Position numbers and translations under genes: made by a program. Positions 1-10,900 of a stretch of 46,315 nucleotides of DNA are shown here, one piece after another; position 1 is the stretch's first letter; the number at the start of each line of letters is the position of its first letter. Below the pieces are notes generated by a model, which worked only from the letters and a program-made list of their open reading frames with translations, made no database searches and was not told where the DNA came from. Source of the DNA: Lachnospiraceae bacterium UBA2864 (GTDB lineage Bacteria; Bacillota; Clostridia; Lachnospirales; Lachnospiraceae); contig DEFA01000018.1 in assembly GCA_002350525.1 (NCBI GenBank), positions 328 through 46,642 on the forward strand, given 5' to 3'.

Positions 1-488
1 CACCAAAGCCTGCAGAGCCACAGTCGGTACCTGAAGCTCCAAAGTCGGAAGAGGAACAGAAGAATGCTATTCAGTCTACACAGCAGTTGCTGAATGAAAA
101 TGTTCCGCCAGTTGACTTTGACACAATGGTAAAAGATAAAGAAATTTTTGATAAAACACAGGCACCGCTTGTCGGTGGATTTATGGGAGCTCCAAAGCCG
201 TATCTCCTCCGTAAAAAGACGGGAGAAAAGATTTATATAACCGATGAAGATCTTACAATAGGAAAGTCACAGATCAATGCTGACTATACTATTTCCGAGA
301 ATCAGGTTATAAGTCGAGTGCACTGTATAGTACGAAGGAAGAATGGCGTAACATTTATAGAAGACAACAACTCAACCAACGGCACCTTTGTAGACGGACA
401 GAAACTCGAGCCACATAAGGAACAGTTCCTTAAGGTTGGCTCAGTGGTTAAGTTAGGAGATGAAGAATTTGAGTTCTTCCTCAGGTAA
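1..488 (+). CDS. FHA domain protein, 5' partial
   Basis: This is the C-terminal part of a phosphothreonine-binding signalling protein. The frame is open from base 3 without a stop, so the TTG at 87 is an internal leucine codon and the real start lies before the window. A Pro/Glu/Gln-rich linker leads into one FHA domain covering about the last 95 residues. The family signatures are all visible: IGKS in an early strand, the phosphate-binding loop ISRVHC, and NNSTNGT with a following G. FHA domains bind phospho-Thr peptides, and the next genes encode a PP2C phosphatase (its start 13 nt after this stop), a Ser/Thr kinase and a protein rich in T-x-V-L motifs. I infer that this protein reads out the kinase. 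The missing N-terminus could carry another domain, so the full architecture is unknown. Confidence 0.9.
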   Translation, partial: PKPAEPQSVPEAPKSEEEQKNAIQSTQQLLNENVPPVDFDTMVKDKEIFDKTQAPLVGGFMGAPKPYLLRKKTGEKIYITDEDLTIGKSQINADYTISENQVISRVHCIVRRKNGVTFIEDNNSTNGTFVDGQKLEPHKEQFLKVGSVVKLGDEEFEFFLR

Positions 489-501
489 GAAGGAGACGAA
501 G

Positions 502-1272
502 ATGGAATTTTCCGCAACCTACAATACCGACATTGGTATTAAGAAGTTTACCAACCAGGATTCGCTGGCTATCCGAATTATCGACACTCCTAAGGGACAG
601 GTCGCATTCGGTATAGTATGTGATGGAATGGGAGGACTTGCCAAGGGCGAGCTTGCCAGTAAAGAAGTAATAGATTCCTTTACAAGATGGTTTGATGAAA
701 CTTTTGTAGAAGAAGTCCTTAATGATACATTTTCGGCCGAAAGTCTGCGGAAGGAATGGAACGGTATTATCCAGAACGAGAACAGATTACTGGGCATGTA
801 CGGAGCAGATAATAATATCATGCTCGGAACCACAGTTTCGGCGTTACTTATGTATGAGGGTGAGTTCTATATCGTACATGTCGGCGACAGCCGGGTATAT
901 GAACTTAGAGATTCGGTCAGAATACTGACAAGGGATCAGACCTTTGTGGCCAGAGAGATTGCCGCAGGCCGTATGACTCCTGAGGAAGCGAAGACCGATC
1001 CGAGAAGAAGCGTGCTTCTGCAGTGTGTTGGAGCATCAGCAGAAGTAAAACCGGACTTCCTGAAGGGCAAAATCCAGCAGAATGCGATTTATATGATCTG
1101 CTCTGATGGTTTCAGACATCAGATTTCTGAGGAAGAGATTCTTGATAAACTCGGCCCGAGTGCAATCAAATCTGATGAAGATATGAAGTACGGATGCGTA
1201 TACCTTACGGAAATGGTTAAGAACCGTAAAGAAGCAGATAATATAACCGTAGCAGTTATTAGAACTATGTAA
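502..1272 (+). CDS. PP2C-family Ser/Thr protein phosphatase
   Basis: A 256-residue, single-domain, probably cytoplasmic PPM/PP2C phosphatase that would reverse phosphorylation by the kinase encoded just downstream. The metal-binding and catalytic motifs are in family order: NQD (18-20), CDGMGG (40-45), LGTT (108-111), HVGDSR (126-131), DQT (145-147), SDGFR (201-205) and DNIT (247-250). The acidic metal ligands D20, D41, D202 and D247 are all present, so it should be active. A longer reading from 460 is possible, but the ATG at 502 has AGGAG six bases upstream and avoids a 29-base overlap with the FHA gene. The kinase gene follows after 16 nt, so the genes are almost certainly co-transcribed. 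No signal peptide or membrane segment is seen. Confidence 0.95.
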   Translation: MEFSATYNTDIGIKKFTNQDSLAIRIIDTPKGQVAFGIVCDGMGGLAKGELASKEVIDSFTRWFDETFVEEVLNDTFSAESLRKEWNGIIQNENRLLGMYGADNNIMLGTTVSALLMYEGEFYIVHVGDSRVYELRDSVRILTRDQTFVAREIAAGRMTPEEAKTDPRRSVLLQCVGASAEVKPDFLKGKIQQNAIYMICSDGFRHQISEEEILDKLGPSAIKSDEDMKYGCVYLTEMVKNRKEADNITVAVIRTM

Positions 1273-1288
1273 TGTAGAGGGATAAAAG

Positions 1289-3385
1289 ATGCTTAAAGAA
1301 GGAACCGTCCTTGACGGAAAGTATGAGGTCCTTAAAAAGATAGGCGAAGGTGGTATGTCCATCGTTTACCTTGGCCGTAATAACCGTCTTAACATGCAGC
1401 TTGCGGTTAAGGAGATTAAGAACGACGGATCGAAGTCTACAGCGATTCTTCTTAAGGGACTTGAAAGAGAAGCGAATATACTTAAGGATGTCGATCATCC
1501 GGTTATTCCGCGAATTATCGATATAGTAAAATACGGCGGAACAGTCTGCGTTATCATGGACTTCATAGAAGGTGTTAACCTGGCTGATAAGCTCAGAGCA
1601 GAAGGAGCACTTGCACAGGAGGACGTTATCGAATGGTCTCTCGAGCTTGCGTCGGCTCTTGATTATCTGCATTCTATGAAGCCGCCGATCATATATCGTG
1701 ATATGAAACCGTCGAATGTCATGCTTCGTCCGGAAGGTGGAGTTAAGCTTATCGACTTCGGTACGGCAAAGACTTACGAGATAGAGAATAATGCTGATAC
1801 AACGGCTCTTGGTACCAGAGGATATGCTGCACCGGAGCAGTTTGGTGATGCTCAAGGACGTGGTATCTATAAAACCGATGCCCGTACGGATATCTATAAT
1901 CTTGGTGCAACTATGTACCACATGGTTACAGGTAAGAATCCTCAGGAGCCGCCATATAAGATTCTTCCTATCAGAGAAGTCAATCCTATGCTTTCATCAG
2001 GACTTGAGGCTATCATTCAGAAATGTACTCAGCCGAATCCTGAGGACAGATATCAGTCCTGTAAGGAGCTGATATATGCTCTTGAGCATTACACAGAACT
2101 TGATGACACATACGTAAAGAGCAATAAAAAGAAAGTTTCACTGTTTGCTGCAACCGCTGCACTTACACTGCTTTTTGCAGGAGTTGCCATAGGCGGCCGT
2201 GTAGGTATGCGTAAGATCCAGATGGAGAACTACTCGGCATACATTGAAGCAGGAAACGATTATAAAACAGATGGAAATTATCAGAAGGCTGCGGCCGAGT
2301 ACAGAAAGGCATTTGAACTTGACGGAAGAGAATCGGATGCTTATGTCAAGTACATCGACCTTTATATCGATGCGTCCAACAACACCGATGAGAACGGTGA
2401 AGCACCGCTTGAGCTGAAAGACGGACTTGATGTTGTAGTCAACAGAGTAAAGAACGGATATTCAAATGTTGATAAGAACAACGAAGTTCTCTACAGACTC
2501 GGACTTGCATACTTTACCGAAGAAAACGATTACGCATCGGCAGCAAAGTATTTCCGTATGGTAGATGAAAAGGATGAGGATTACGGAGAACTTGCGGAAT
2601 ACTACGGAAGTATCTCACAGATTCTGTCCAACACGAACGTAAACGTTTCGGACCTCCTGGAAAATGTTAACGGTTTTGCTCAGTACAACATGAATCGACT
2701 GAACAACACAAACCGTCAGAAATTTATCAATTACGATACAGTCGGAACTATATATACCACATATCTTCTTCGTGAAGAGGGTGTTCCGGAACAGGCGGAG
2801 AAAATCATGAGCCAGGCTATCGAAGATCTGAGCGAATATCAGGGAGAGGATTCTTCGAAGTTTGACTATGCATACAGTGATGATCTGTCTGAGATATACT
2901 ATCGTCTGGCAAAGAATACAGAGTCACCTGACTACTACAAGCTTGCAATCAATTATTGCAAGGAAGTTATAAATCTTATAACAGGTGAAGTTGATGTATC
3001 CAAGTCCAGCACAAATGAAAATGTAGTTGCATATATTAAATCATATGTAAATAAGAGCTGCAGAATTGCAGAAATCTACTCAATCCTGGGTGATGAGGAA
3101 AATGCTATCAAGACTTATGTAGATACAGAGGAAAAACTCGGAAAAGATAATCCGAATGTAGCCAAAGTATATGTTGAGCATCTTAATTCGCTTTACGCAG
3201 CATACGAAGCTGATCAGCAGGATCCTGAAAAATGGTCGGTTACCCGTAGAAAAGCTATAGTTGATGTATTTGTTGAAGGAAGCGATGTTCCGGGAATTAC
3301 AAACAATACTAACTGGATCAAGAGAACATCAACAATGGAACTTCTTAAGAGTATGGGTTCCGAAGTTTCGAAGGAAGGAGAGTGA
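1289..3385 (+). CDS. transmembrane Ser/Thr protein kinase with helical-repeat ectodomain
   Basis: A 698-residue Hanks-type kinase. The kinase domain (about 12-270) has the glycine loop GEGGMSIVYLG (19-29), catalytic K41, the YRDMKPSN loop (136-143, D138 as base), DFG at 156-158 and APE at 181-183. An activation segment rich in threonine (TTALGT, 171-176) is a plausible autophosphorylation site. One membrane segment (about 283-303) follows a Lys-rich patch. The rest, about 390 residues, would lie outside the cell and reads as TPR-like helices (for example GNYQKAAAEYRKAFELD near 335). PrkC/PknB relatives usually carry PASTA domains there, and none is visible here. The family phosphorylates Ser/Thr on proteins; likely targets are the neighbouring FHA protein and the T-x-V-L protein encoded 6 nt downstream (inference). 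Confidence 0.93.
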   Translation: MLKEGTVLDGKYEVLKKIGEGGMSIVYLGRNNRLNMQLAVKEIKNDGSKSTAILLKGLEREANILKDVDHPVIPRIIDIVKYGGTVCVIMDFIEGVNLADKLRAEGALAQEDVIEWSLELASALDYLHSMKPPIIYRDMKPSNVMLRPEGGVKLIDFGTAKTYEIENNADTTALGTRGYAAPEQFGDAQGRGIYKTDARTDIYNLGATMYHMVTGKNPQEPPYKILPIREVNPMLSSGLEAIIQKCTQPNPEDRYQSCKELIYALEHYTELDDTYVKSNKKKVSLFAATAALTLLFAGVAIGGRVGMRKIQMENYSAYIEAGNDYKTDGNYQKAAAEYRKAFELDGRESDAYVKYIDLYIDASNNTDENGEAPLELKDGLDVVVNRVKNGYSNVDKNNEVLYRLGLAYFTEENDYASAAKYFRMVDEKDEDYGELAEYYGSISQILSNTNVNVSDLLENVNGFAQYNMNRLNNTNRQKFINYDTVGTIYTTYLLREEGVPEQAEKIMSQAIEDLSEYQGEDSSKFDYAYSDDLSEIYYRLAKNTESPDYYKLAINYCKEVINLITGEVDVSKSSTNENVVAYIKSYVNKSCRIAEIYSILGDEENAIKTYVDTEEKLGKDNPNVAKVYVEHLNSLYAAYEADQQDPEKWSVTRRKAIVDVFVEGSDVPGITNNTNWIKRTSTMELLKSMGSEVSKEGE

Positions 3386-3391
3386 TAGCGC

Positions 3392-4813
3392 ATGGGCATT
3401 TACAGTATAATGTTTTTTGGCGGTCTCATTCTCGCCATATTATTCCTGGCTTTATCGGTAGTTCTGTTCTTCGTGCTTGATATTCCTACGGCATTCGGAT
3501 CGGTTACGGGATCAACACAGAGGAAAGCTCTTGAAGAGATAAGATCAGGTAAAACAAAAGAAACTAAGCAGCAAAAGAAAAGAAAGAGCCAGTCAGGACT
3601 TATCAGAGCGAGAGATGTCAAGGCATCTTCATCTACAGGTTCACTTATGACAGGTTTCACTGATATTCAGAAGAAGGCTGAGGGAAGAGACAGCGAATCT
3701 ATGAAGATGAAGTCCGGATCAGGCGCTATGTCAAGAACGGATACTGCTTCATTTAGTCGTTCTGAAGCTGCAACAACCACTATCAAAGCTTCTACAGCTA
3801 AGGCTGACAGAGATGCTTCAAGTGAACTTATCAGAGAAGCTGAACTTGCAGCAGCAAGAGCCGCAGGAGTTGAAGTAAAGGTTGATGAAAATGAATTTAC
3901 TCCTGAACATTTAACAGAACAGGATATTCCTACACCTGAGGTTGAAACATCTGCAGCAGCTGTAGCAGAAGAATCTGCAACAGCAACCGAACAGAGTGCA
4001 GAAGAAGAAAAGAAGAATACAAGGATCCGTATCAATCCTAAGACAGGTAAGAGATATGAGCTTGATGCGGAGGAGACCGAGGTTCTTACTTATAATGAAA
4101 TGACAGGCAAAGAGGAAGATCCTACATCACTTCTCGGAGCAAAGATTCCGGGTGAAGATGAGGAAACAGATGTTCTCAGAGCCGATATCGATTCCCAGGA
4201 TCTTTACGATAAAGATCTTCTTGATTCGGAAGAATCAACGGATATCCTTACATCGGGCCTTAAGACGGATCTCGATGAGGAAGTTCAACCACTCGAGCAG
4301 GAGAAGGTTGATATGCCTGAGGAAGATACGGATGTTCTTATATCCAATCATATACCTCAGGAAGAACCGGATTCGTATTTCTTCGCTGAGAAGAAACCTG
4401 CTTCTGAAGATGAAACAGATGTTCTTCAGGGAGAGGATCTGTCCGATGTTGAAGTTGCGGAAACCGAGACAGTTCAGGATGCAGCCGATAAGGCAAGACC
4501 TAAGCCATCCTTCAGTATTACGGATATGCTCAGACATGCTATGGAAGAGGGTAAGAATATCCCTGACATAGAAGAAGATGAGGACGATTACGATGAGGAC
4601 GAAGATGAAGTAACTAGCGTTCTCACAGGAAACGGAATCGAGTCCGGAAAACTGTCACAGTCGGATGTTCACGGAACATTGGACGAGAATCTTACTTCAG
4701 TACTGAAGGCAGATATGATGCCGGATGCAGAAGAAAAGAAACCAACGATCGCAGATGTACGTATCAAAGTACTTTACGACGCTACGATTGTACATACAGA
4801 CGAATCACTTTAA
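3392..4813 (+). CDS. membrane-anchored acidic protein with eight T-x-[VIL]-L motifs
   Basis: A 473-residue protein that I do not recognise as a named family. One hydrophobic segment (about 5-30) anchors it. The remainder is low-complexity: a basic stretch (about 48-66), a Ser/Thr/Ala-rich stretch (about 75-145), then a strongly acidic tail. The tail repeats a short motif in the form (E/D)-x-T-(D/E/S)-(V/I/L)-L, with threonines at residues 229, 245, 259, 283, 313, 342, 408 and 435, including EETEVL, EETDVL, ESTDIL, EDTDVL, DETDVL and TSVL. This resembles the ETTSVF segment of mycobacterial GarA, which is phosphorylated by a PknB-type kinase and bound by an FHA domain. With kinase, phosphatase and FHA genes in the same operon, a role as a phosphorylated scaffold is a reasonable inference. 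If the tail is extracellular this fails, so topology matters. Confidence 0.85.
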   Translation: MGIYSIMFFGGLILAILFLALSVVLFFVLDIPTAFGSVTGSTQRKALEEIRSGKTKETKQQKKRKSQSGLIRARDVKASSSTGSLMTGFTDIQKKAEGRDSESMKMKSGSGAMSRTDTASFSRSEAATTTIKASTAKADRDASSELIREAELAAARAAGVEVKVDENEFTPEHLTEQDIPTPEVETSAAAVAEESATATEQSAEEEKKNTRIRINPKTGKRYELDAEETEVLTYNEMTGKEEDPTSLLGAKIPGEDEETDVLRADIDSQDLYDKDLLDSEESTDILTSGLKTDLDEEVQPLEQEKVDMPEEDTDVLISNHIPQEEPDSYFFAEKKPASEDETDVLQGEDLSDVEVAETETVQDAADKARPKPSFSITDMLRHAMEEGKNIPDIEEDEDDYDEDEDEVTSVLTGNGIESGKLSQSDVHGTLDENLTSVLKADMMPDAEEKKPTIADVRIKVLYDATIVHTDESL

Positions 4814-4819
4814 TAAATC

Positions 4820-4859
4820 ATCCTTCGTTCCCATTTTTTTCAAAATGGGGGCGGAGGAT
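4820..4859 (+). other. 18-bp hairpin in the gap before the giant gene
   Basis: Bases 4820-4837 pair with 4842-4859 over 18 positions, three of them G-U wobbles in the transcript, around the four-base loop TTTC. It starts seven bases after the stop of the acidic-protein gene. There is no T-run after the 3' arm, so it is not a standard intrinsic terminator in either direction. It could stabilise the 3' end of the signalling-operon mRNA or separate expression of the two parts. The rest of this 145-base gap is A/T-rich, with a 7-base inverted pair (GTTAAGC near 4867, GCTTAAC near 4912) and no promoter I would defend. Confidence 0.6.
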
Positions 4860-4958
4860 ATCATCCGTTAAGCGATAAGCATAACATTTCGACTTAAAAT
4901 CACCAAATTTGCTTAACAGGACTCCAAAATAAACATCCACGATAAGAGGAGGACTGCT

Positions 4959-7900
4959 ATGAAATCAAGCAGATCAAACAAAAATAATCCAAATAAGAGA
5001 ATGGCGGCTTCCGTGCATGAAGGCATGGCAAGCGGAGTGTCCAAATTCAGACACTCGTATTCAAAATCGAAGAGGATAATCGCATTTGCCCTGGCACTAG
5101 CAATGGTTCTGGGCCTCATTTACGTGGATGGAAAGAGGAGAGAAGCAAAAGCGGATACACTGGAGCAGGTTAACTGGGATGAAAAATATAACGATGTTCA
5201 GGGAGATGATTTAGATTCTGCAGGAGATATCATTGATAATGTATACATTAAAGATGTTATCACCAAGTCGAAGGATGCAAGTACAATTGCTTCTGGAGAT
5301 TTCTCTGTTTCAGAAATACTTGTACCAAGTAATAATATCAAATTATCACTTCCTAAAATAAGCAGTAGTACAGTCGAGGGAAAGACATATTATGCAATGT
5401 GGCTTACCGGATATGAGACTATCTCAACGACTAATTTTCAAAACGCAGAAACTGTGAACCCTGAATCAGGAATAGATTCGGATAATGTAGAAGGCTCTGT
5501 GTTGATAAATACATCTTTAGTAAAAGACAAACTGGCTACGGATTCCAATAAGGTACAGCTTGTTAGACTTGTATATGAAAAGAGCGACGAGGGCGAGTGG
5601 TCTTTAAATGTCGAAAAAGTAGGCGAACTTAATTATAACTATGAAAATATTAGCTTACTTGGCTTACAGGTGGGTGAAGAAAGTAAGGAGTATTCTTTCA
5701 CAGACTCTCAGACGGCATATATAGCTCATTATACAAACTATTATATTAGTCATGAAGCAACAACTCCGGCATTGATAACAGATAAGAGTTCTTTTGGAAC
5801 TTTAGTAGATAAAAGTGCAGTTCTTACAACATTAAATAGCGTAGGAGATAAAAACGACGGAATATACAGTGTATATAAGGTTACAACTCTTCCGGATTAT
5901 GATTCAGGAACTGACAGCACATCGTACTTAACTAGGTATTCGGGTGGTTACTTTACTCGTGATAACTATATAAATGCATCGGATGATAGTATTTTACTCA
6001 ATATAGATTCACAGTCATATAGTGCTTCACCGGATTCAACGGTGGTTATAAGCCCGAAAGATGACCCTATCACTGTTTCATTTAAGTTGGACAGTGAAGA
6101 TATGAAAGATTCCACAACAGACGGGGTTTCTTATGAAATAACAGATGTTGATGGAACTTACGGAAGTGATTTTACTACAATTACCGGTACTGTAGGTGAT
6201 ACAACAGCGATTACAACTTCTGAATTGCCTAAAAGTACTGATTTGAAGGGTAAAACAGTAAAACTTACAGTAAAACTTTCAGATAACACAGGTAAAGGAA
6301 GAGAAGGCGTTTCAAAGACATTTACATTTACATATGATGAAGCTATACCTTCAATTACAAGTGTTTCATGTGTAGATGGATCGTCAATAGATTTAAATAA
6401 GTTTAATGATAAGTATACGACCCAAGGGGATAAGGCAACTATTCTGATAGAAGCAGCGCCGGGTGTAACAGGAACTAAAGCAGTTCTGGGAGATTGCGAT
6501 GTAACGCTTGGAGGGTCAGCAATCGTAGGTTCTCCTTTTACAGCTACAAGCGGTAAGTATACAATTCCTGTATCTGCATTAGCTGAAGGCGAGAATGAGT
6601 TTACTTATACAGTAAAGAATTCTTATGAAGGAACAAAAACAGGAACAGTATCGATTATAGTTGATAAAACCGGTCCTTCAATGAATGACGTAACTCAGGT
6701 GACGTCAAAGGGAACAACAGTTCCGGTAGCAACAGGTAAGGTATCAGCATTAAACGGATTTACATTTGATGTAACCGGCGTAAGTGATGTATCGGGAGTT
6801 GCTTCTGTAACTGCACAGGCTACATGTGGTTCAAAAACCCCTGTTGATCTGACTCCTGTTTATGATAATGCTAAGTATACATTCACTGTACCGGCAAATG
6901 TAAATTATGAAGACGGTAGTACTGTAACTTATACTATTACAGCAGAAGATAATTTAGGAAATAAAAGCACAAAGAATTTTGATGTTAAATACTATAATGA
7001 GACTATTACTATAGTTTCAGAAATAGATCCTGTAGTGGATTCATCTAATATTCTTCCGGCAACGGGAAAGGATACTACGACAGGAACAATTGCATTTAAG
7101 TTGAAATATACAGTTACATCATATGTTCCTATTGCAGAAGCTACAGCTGCTAATCTCCTTATTAACGGAACTGCTGTATCAACAGATCCTAGCGCGGATG
7201 TATATGCATCTATTAACACTTCGGAAACATCATACAATAATGGAACAGATTCGTTAACATCTGTAATAGTATATGATGTTGTTGTAAAGAAGAGTGTGAT
7301 ATTAAGTGATATTAAATTTACCGCACAAAATGATAACGGTAAAACAAGTACAGATACAATTGCTGTTATAAATATTGATTTGAATGATCCAACAGCATCT
7401 CTGACGATAAATAATACAGAGACTATAGTTGGACGAGTTGATAAAGATAATAACCAGTGGTACAGAAAAGTAGCGGTTATTACAACATTTGATGACTCAG
7501 GAGAAGGCTTTGTATCTAAAGTTAAGAACGCTACATTAACCGGTGTTACACCTGCATTTGATTTTTCAACTGCAGTTTCAGGCACATCGGTATATTATGT
7601 AACACCATCAACTGATCTTTCAGGAACAAAAGTTGATTTTTCTGTAACGGATAATGCAGGAAATACAACAGTAGTTCCGACAGCAGTATTCCATGTTGAT
7701 GGTACTGCTCCTAAGGATATATCAAGTCTGGCAGTGACAAATGTTAACGCTGTCGGTTATATTTCCGAAGCAAATCCGGAAGTAGTATTAGATCTTGCAA
7801 CTGATGAGGATAATTTATATAAAGATGTAACTATTGTGGCTGAAAAGTGGAATGGATCAGCATACGAAAAATTAACATCGGAGTATAAGAATCCGGCTGA

Positions 7901-10900
7901 TTCTACAGCAACACCTCCGACAACGGAAAGACAGTTTAAAGTCAATATGAGTGATATTGTCGGTGCGACTGTAGATGATGGAAAATATAAGCTGACAGCA
8001 TATGTTGCCGATTATGGAATGGAAGCTGATGCAGCTGACAGACCTAAGAAAGAGGTTGAATTTACAAAGGATGTTTTTGCACCTGAGATTACTGAAGCTG
8101 TTGTAAGTCAGAAGAGTGATGAAACAATAGATATGTCTTCGGGTACAAGCTTTACAGCAAGCAAGAAACTTACATCAAGAGCTGCTTTTTCTGTAAAATT
8201 TAAGGTAACAGATGCAAATATTGATACAGTGACAGTTAACGGTGGTAGTGCAATTACTCCGGATTCTGAAGGATATTATGTAGTTAATATATCAGATGCA
8301 TCAAGTTATAAGGGGGCAATATGTACACTTGCTGTTGAGGCAAAAGATAAAGCAGGTAATACAACTTCTAAATCATTAGTAATATCATTTATAAGTGATG
8401 AAATTACTATTGAGAAATTTGAGGCAACAAACGGAATTATCATTGATTCCTCACATAACATTACTACTAAGATAGGAACATTTGACATTGTTTATACAAT
8501 CACGGCAGATGCTCCTCTTGATGAGACATATACTAAGTATTCTGTTGCAGCCGGAGCAGATACCGATAAGGTTGGAACAGGAACACTAGTTAAGACATCA
8601 ACAGATGCTGAAGAAGCTGCATATACATATAAGTATACTTATACTGTTCCTATTGCAGTACCTGCAGATGATTCTGCACTTATTCAGAATCTTGCGTTTA
8701 CAGCACAGAATGAGAATGGTGCAAGTAAATCAGCGACAACAATCGGAACAATCAATATCGACCAGATAAAGCCGGCAATTATTATCCACAAAGATAGTAA
8801 GACCGGAGCGGTTGATCCTAGCGAATCCGATTGGTATGACGGCCTGACTCTCTACATCGAATATGATGAGGGATCAGATGAATATGTATCAAATATTACA
8901 AACGCTGCAAATGTAATTATTTCAGGAGATTGTGAATCAATAACAAATGATGTTGTAGGCGGCAAGATTGTCGGCACAACAGTTGTCATGAAAGAATCCG
9001 CAAGTGTTACGGGAAGCAGCCTTTCAATCGCAGTAACGGATGATGTTGGAAATACTACATCTTCCGGACCGCATTATTATAAGATTGATAAGACAGCACC
9101 GGGGGCAATGGAACTCAAGGTTGGATCAGAAGACATTAACGGAATGGTCGTAACAAGCAAGTTCCTTAACAGCGGAGATCCTAAAATATCATATAAGGCA
9201 TATGATAATCTGCAGATCAATAAGACAACACTGAAGGTTACAGCTCCTGGAGTTGCTGATTTTACTACAGAAACAAGTGGTGTGCCTACAAACGGTGCGG
9301 CAACACCAAGTGTTGATGTAAGTGATGTTCTTAGCAAGATTGCTACAACAGGAGCAGATGGTGAATATACTTTCGAACTTAATGGTGTAGATAATGCAAA
9401 TCATTCAGCACCAACATTAAAGGGTGGTTTCACACTCGATAATACAGTTCCTACTATTGGTAATGTAGTAATGTCACAGGAAAATTCTTCTCTTGTGACA
9501 GAGACACAGGATATATCGACTGAGAATAAGACATTTGCAGGTCATCCTACAGCAACCAAGGGACAGAAGATTAAGTTTGTAGTTGATCTCAAGGATACAA
9601 ATCTTGATTGGGATAAAACAACTATTACAAATTCCAAGACAGATGCGAGCATTAAGCCTGCTGCATCTAATTACGATGCAACAGAAGGAAAGCTTACTTT
9701 CGAAGAAACTCCGGATGCCTCATGGTGTGGAGAAACAGTAAACTATAATATTGTTGCAACAGATAAGGCAGGAAATGAGACAAAAAGAACATATTCTGTT
9801 AAGTTCCTTTCGGATACTGTAGAGGTAACATATAAAGTTATGAATTATACAGGAAATGCAGATTATACGGAAGGTGTTGAAAACCTTACAAACGATAATG
9901 ATTTCCTGATCAGATTTACAATTAAGAGTGATGCTAAGCTTGATCTTACAAAGAGCACACTTACACAGACATCTTCACATACACCGGATGCAAACTATAG
10001 TGAATCCAACTTTAAGCTTACACAGGATAAGGTTGATGACTATATCTATACCTATGATTATGTTGTAAAGACAGATGAAGGAAAGTCGGTTGTTATCGAT
10101 AACCTGATTCTCGGAGTCGAGAGTGTTAACGGCATTGCAGCCCAGAATACACCTGTATCTATGATCAAGGTTGACTTTAATAAGCCGAACCTCGGTATCG
10201 ATGATACAACGAATGCAAATATCGGTGCGGTACGTGGCGGTGTTACATGGTATAAGAGTCTTGTACTTATTGTAAATGCCGACGACCATGAATCAGATGC
10301 AACTCAGGCATTTCCTGCAGGTGTTGAGAGTGTTACCGTAAAGCAGAACGGCGGCACAGCGAAATCGATAGGTTTTGTAAATGAGACTGTAACTGTAGAG
10401 CAGTCACCGGATGAAAACGGAACAGACATTGTATTTACAGTTAAAGATAAAGTTGGAAATGTAAAGGATTTCAAAGCAAACTTCCATGTGGATGGAGTTG
10501 ATCCTACAGGTGATTTCTCGGTTAAATTCGGCGGAGCTGAAGCTGTAGCAGATCAGTTCTATACAGGTGATCCTGATGTTACAGTTAAGATTGCCGATGA
10601 TATAAAGGTATATGATTATAAACTTACTATCATCGGACCTGAGGGAACATCGGAATTTACCGAATCCGTAAAGCCGATTGAAGGAATAAAGGATGGCGTT
10701 ACAAAGAAGCTTTCCGAATATCTTGAATCTGACGGAAAACCTCGTACCGATGGACAGTATACCGTTAAGTTTGTAGGCCACGATCTTGCGGATAACATTT
10801 ACGGTGAGAAGTCAATTACGTTCAACATTGATAATACCGATCCGGAGATTCTGTCCGGTGAAGTCATTCAGACAAAGAAACCTAATAACAAGGTTGCCAT

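Noticed and set aside
87..89. TTG as the start of the FHA protein
   Set aside because: The same frame is open to the first base of the window and lacks a ribosome site here, so the gene is truncated by the window edge.
6992..7585. Minus-strand open frame of 197 codons inside the giant gene
   Set aside because: Its composition mirrors the Ig-like repeats on the other strand and there is no ribosome site; it is a shadow frame.
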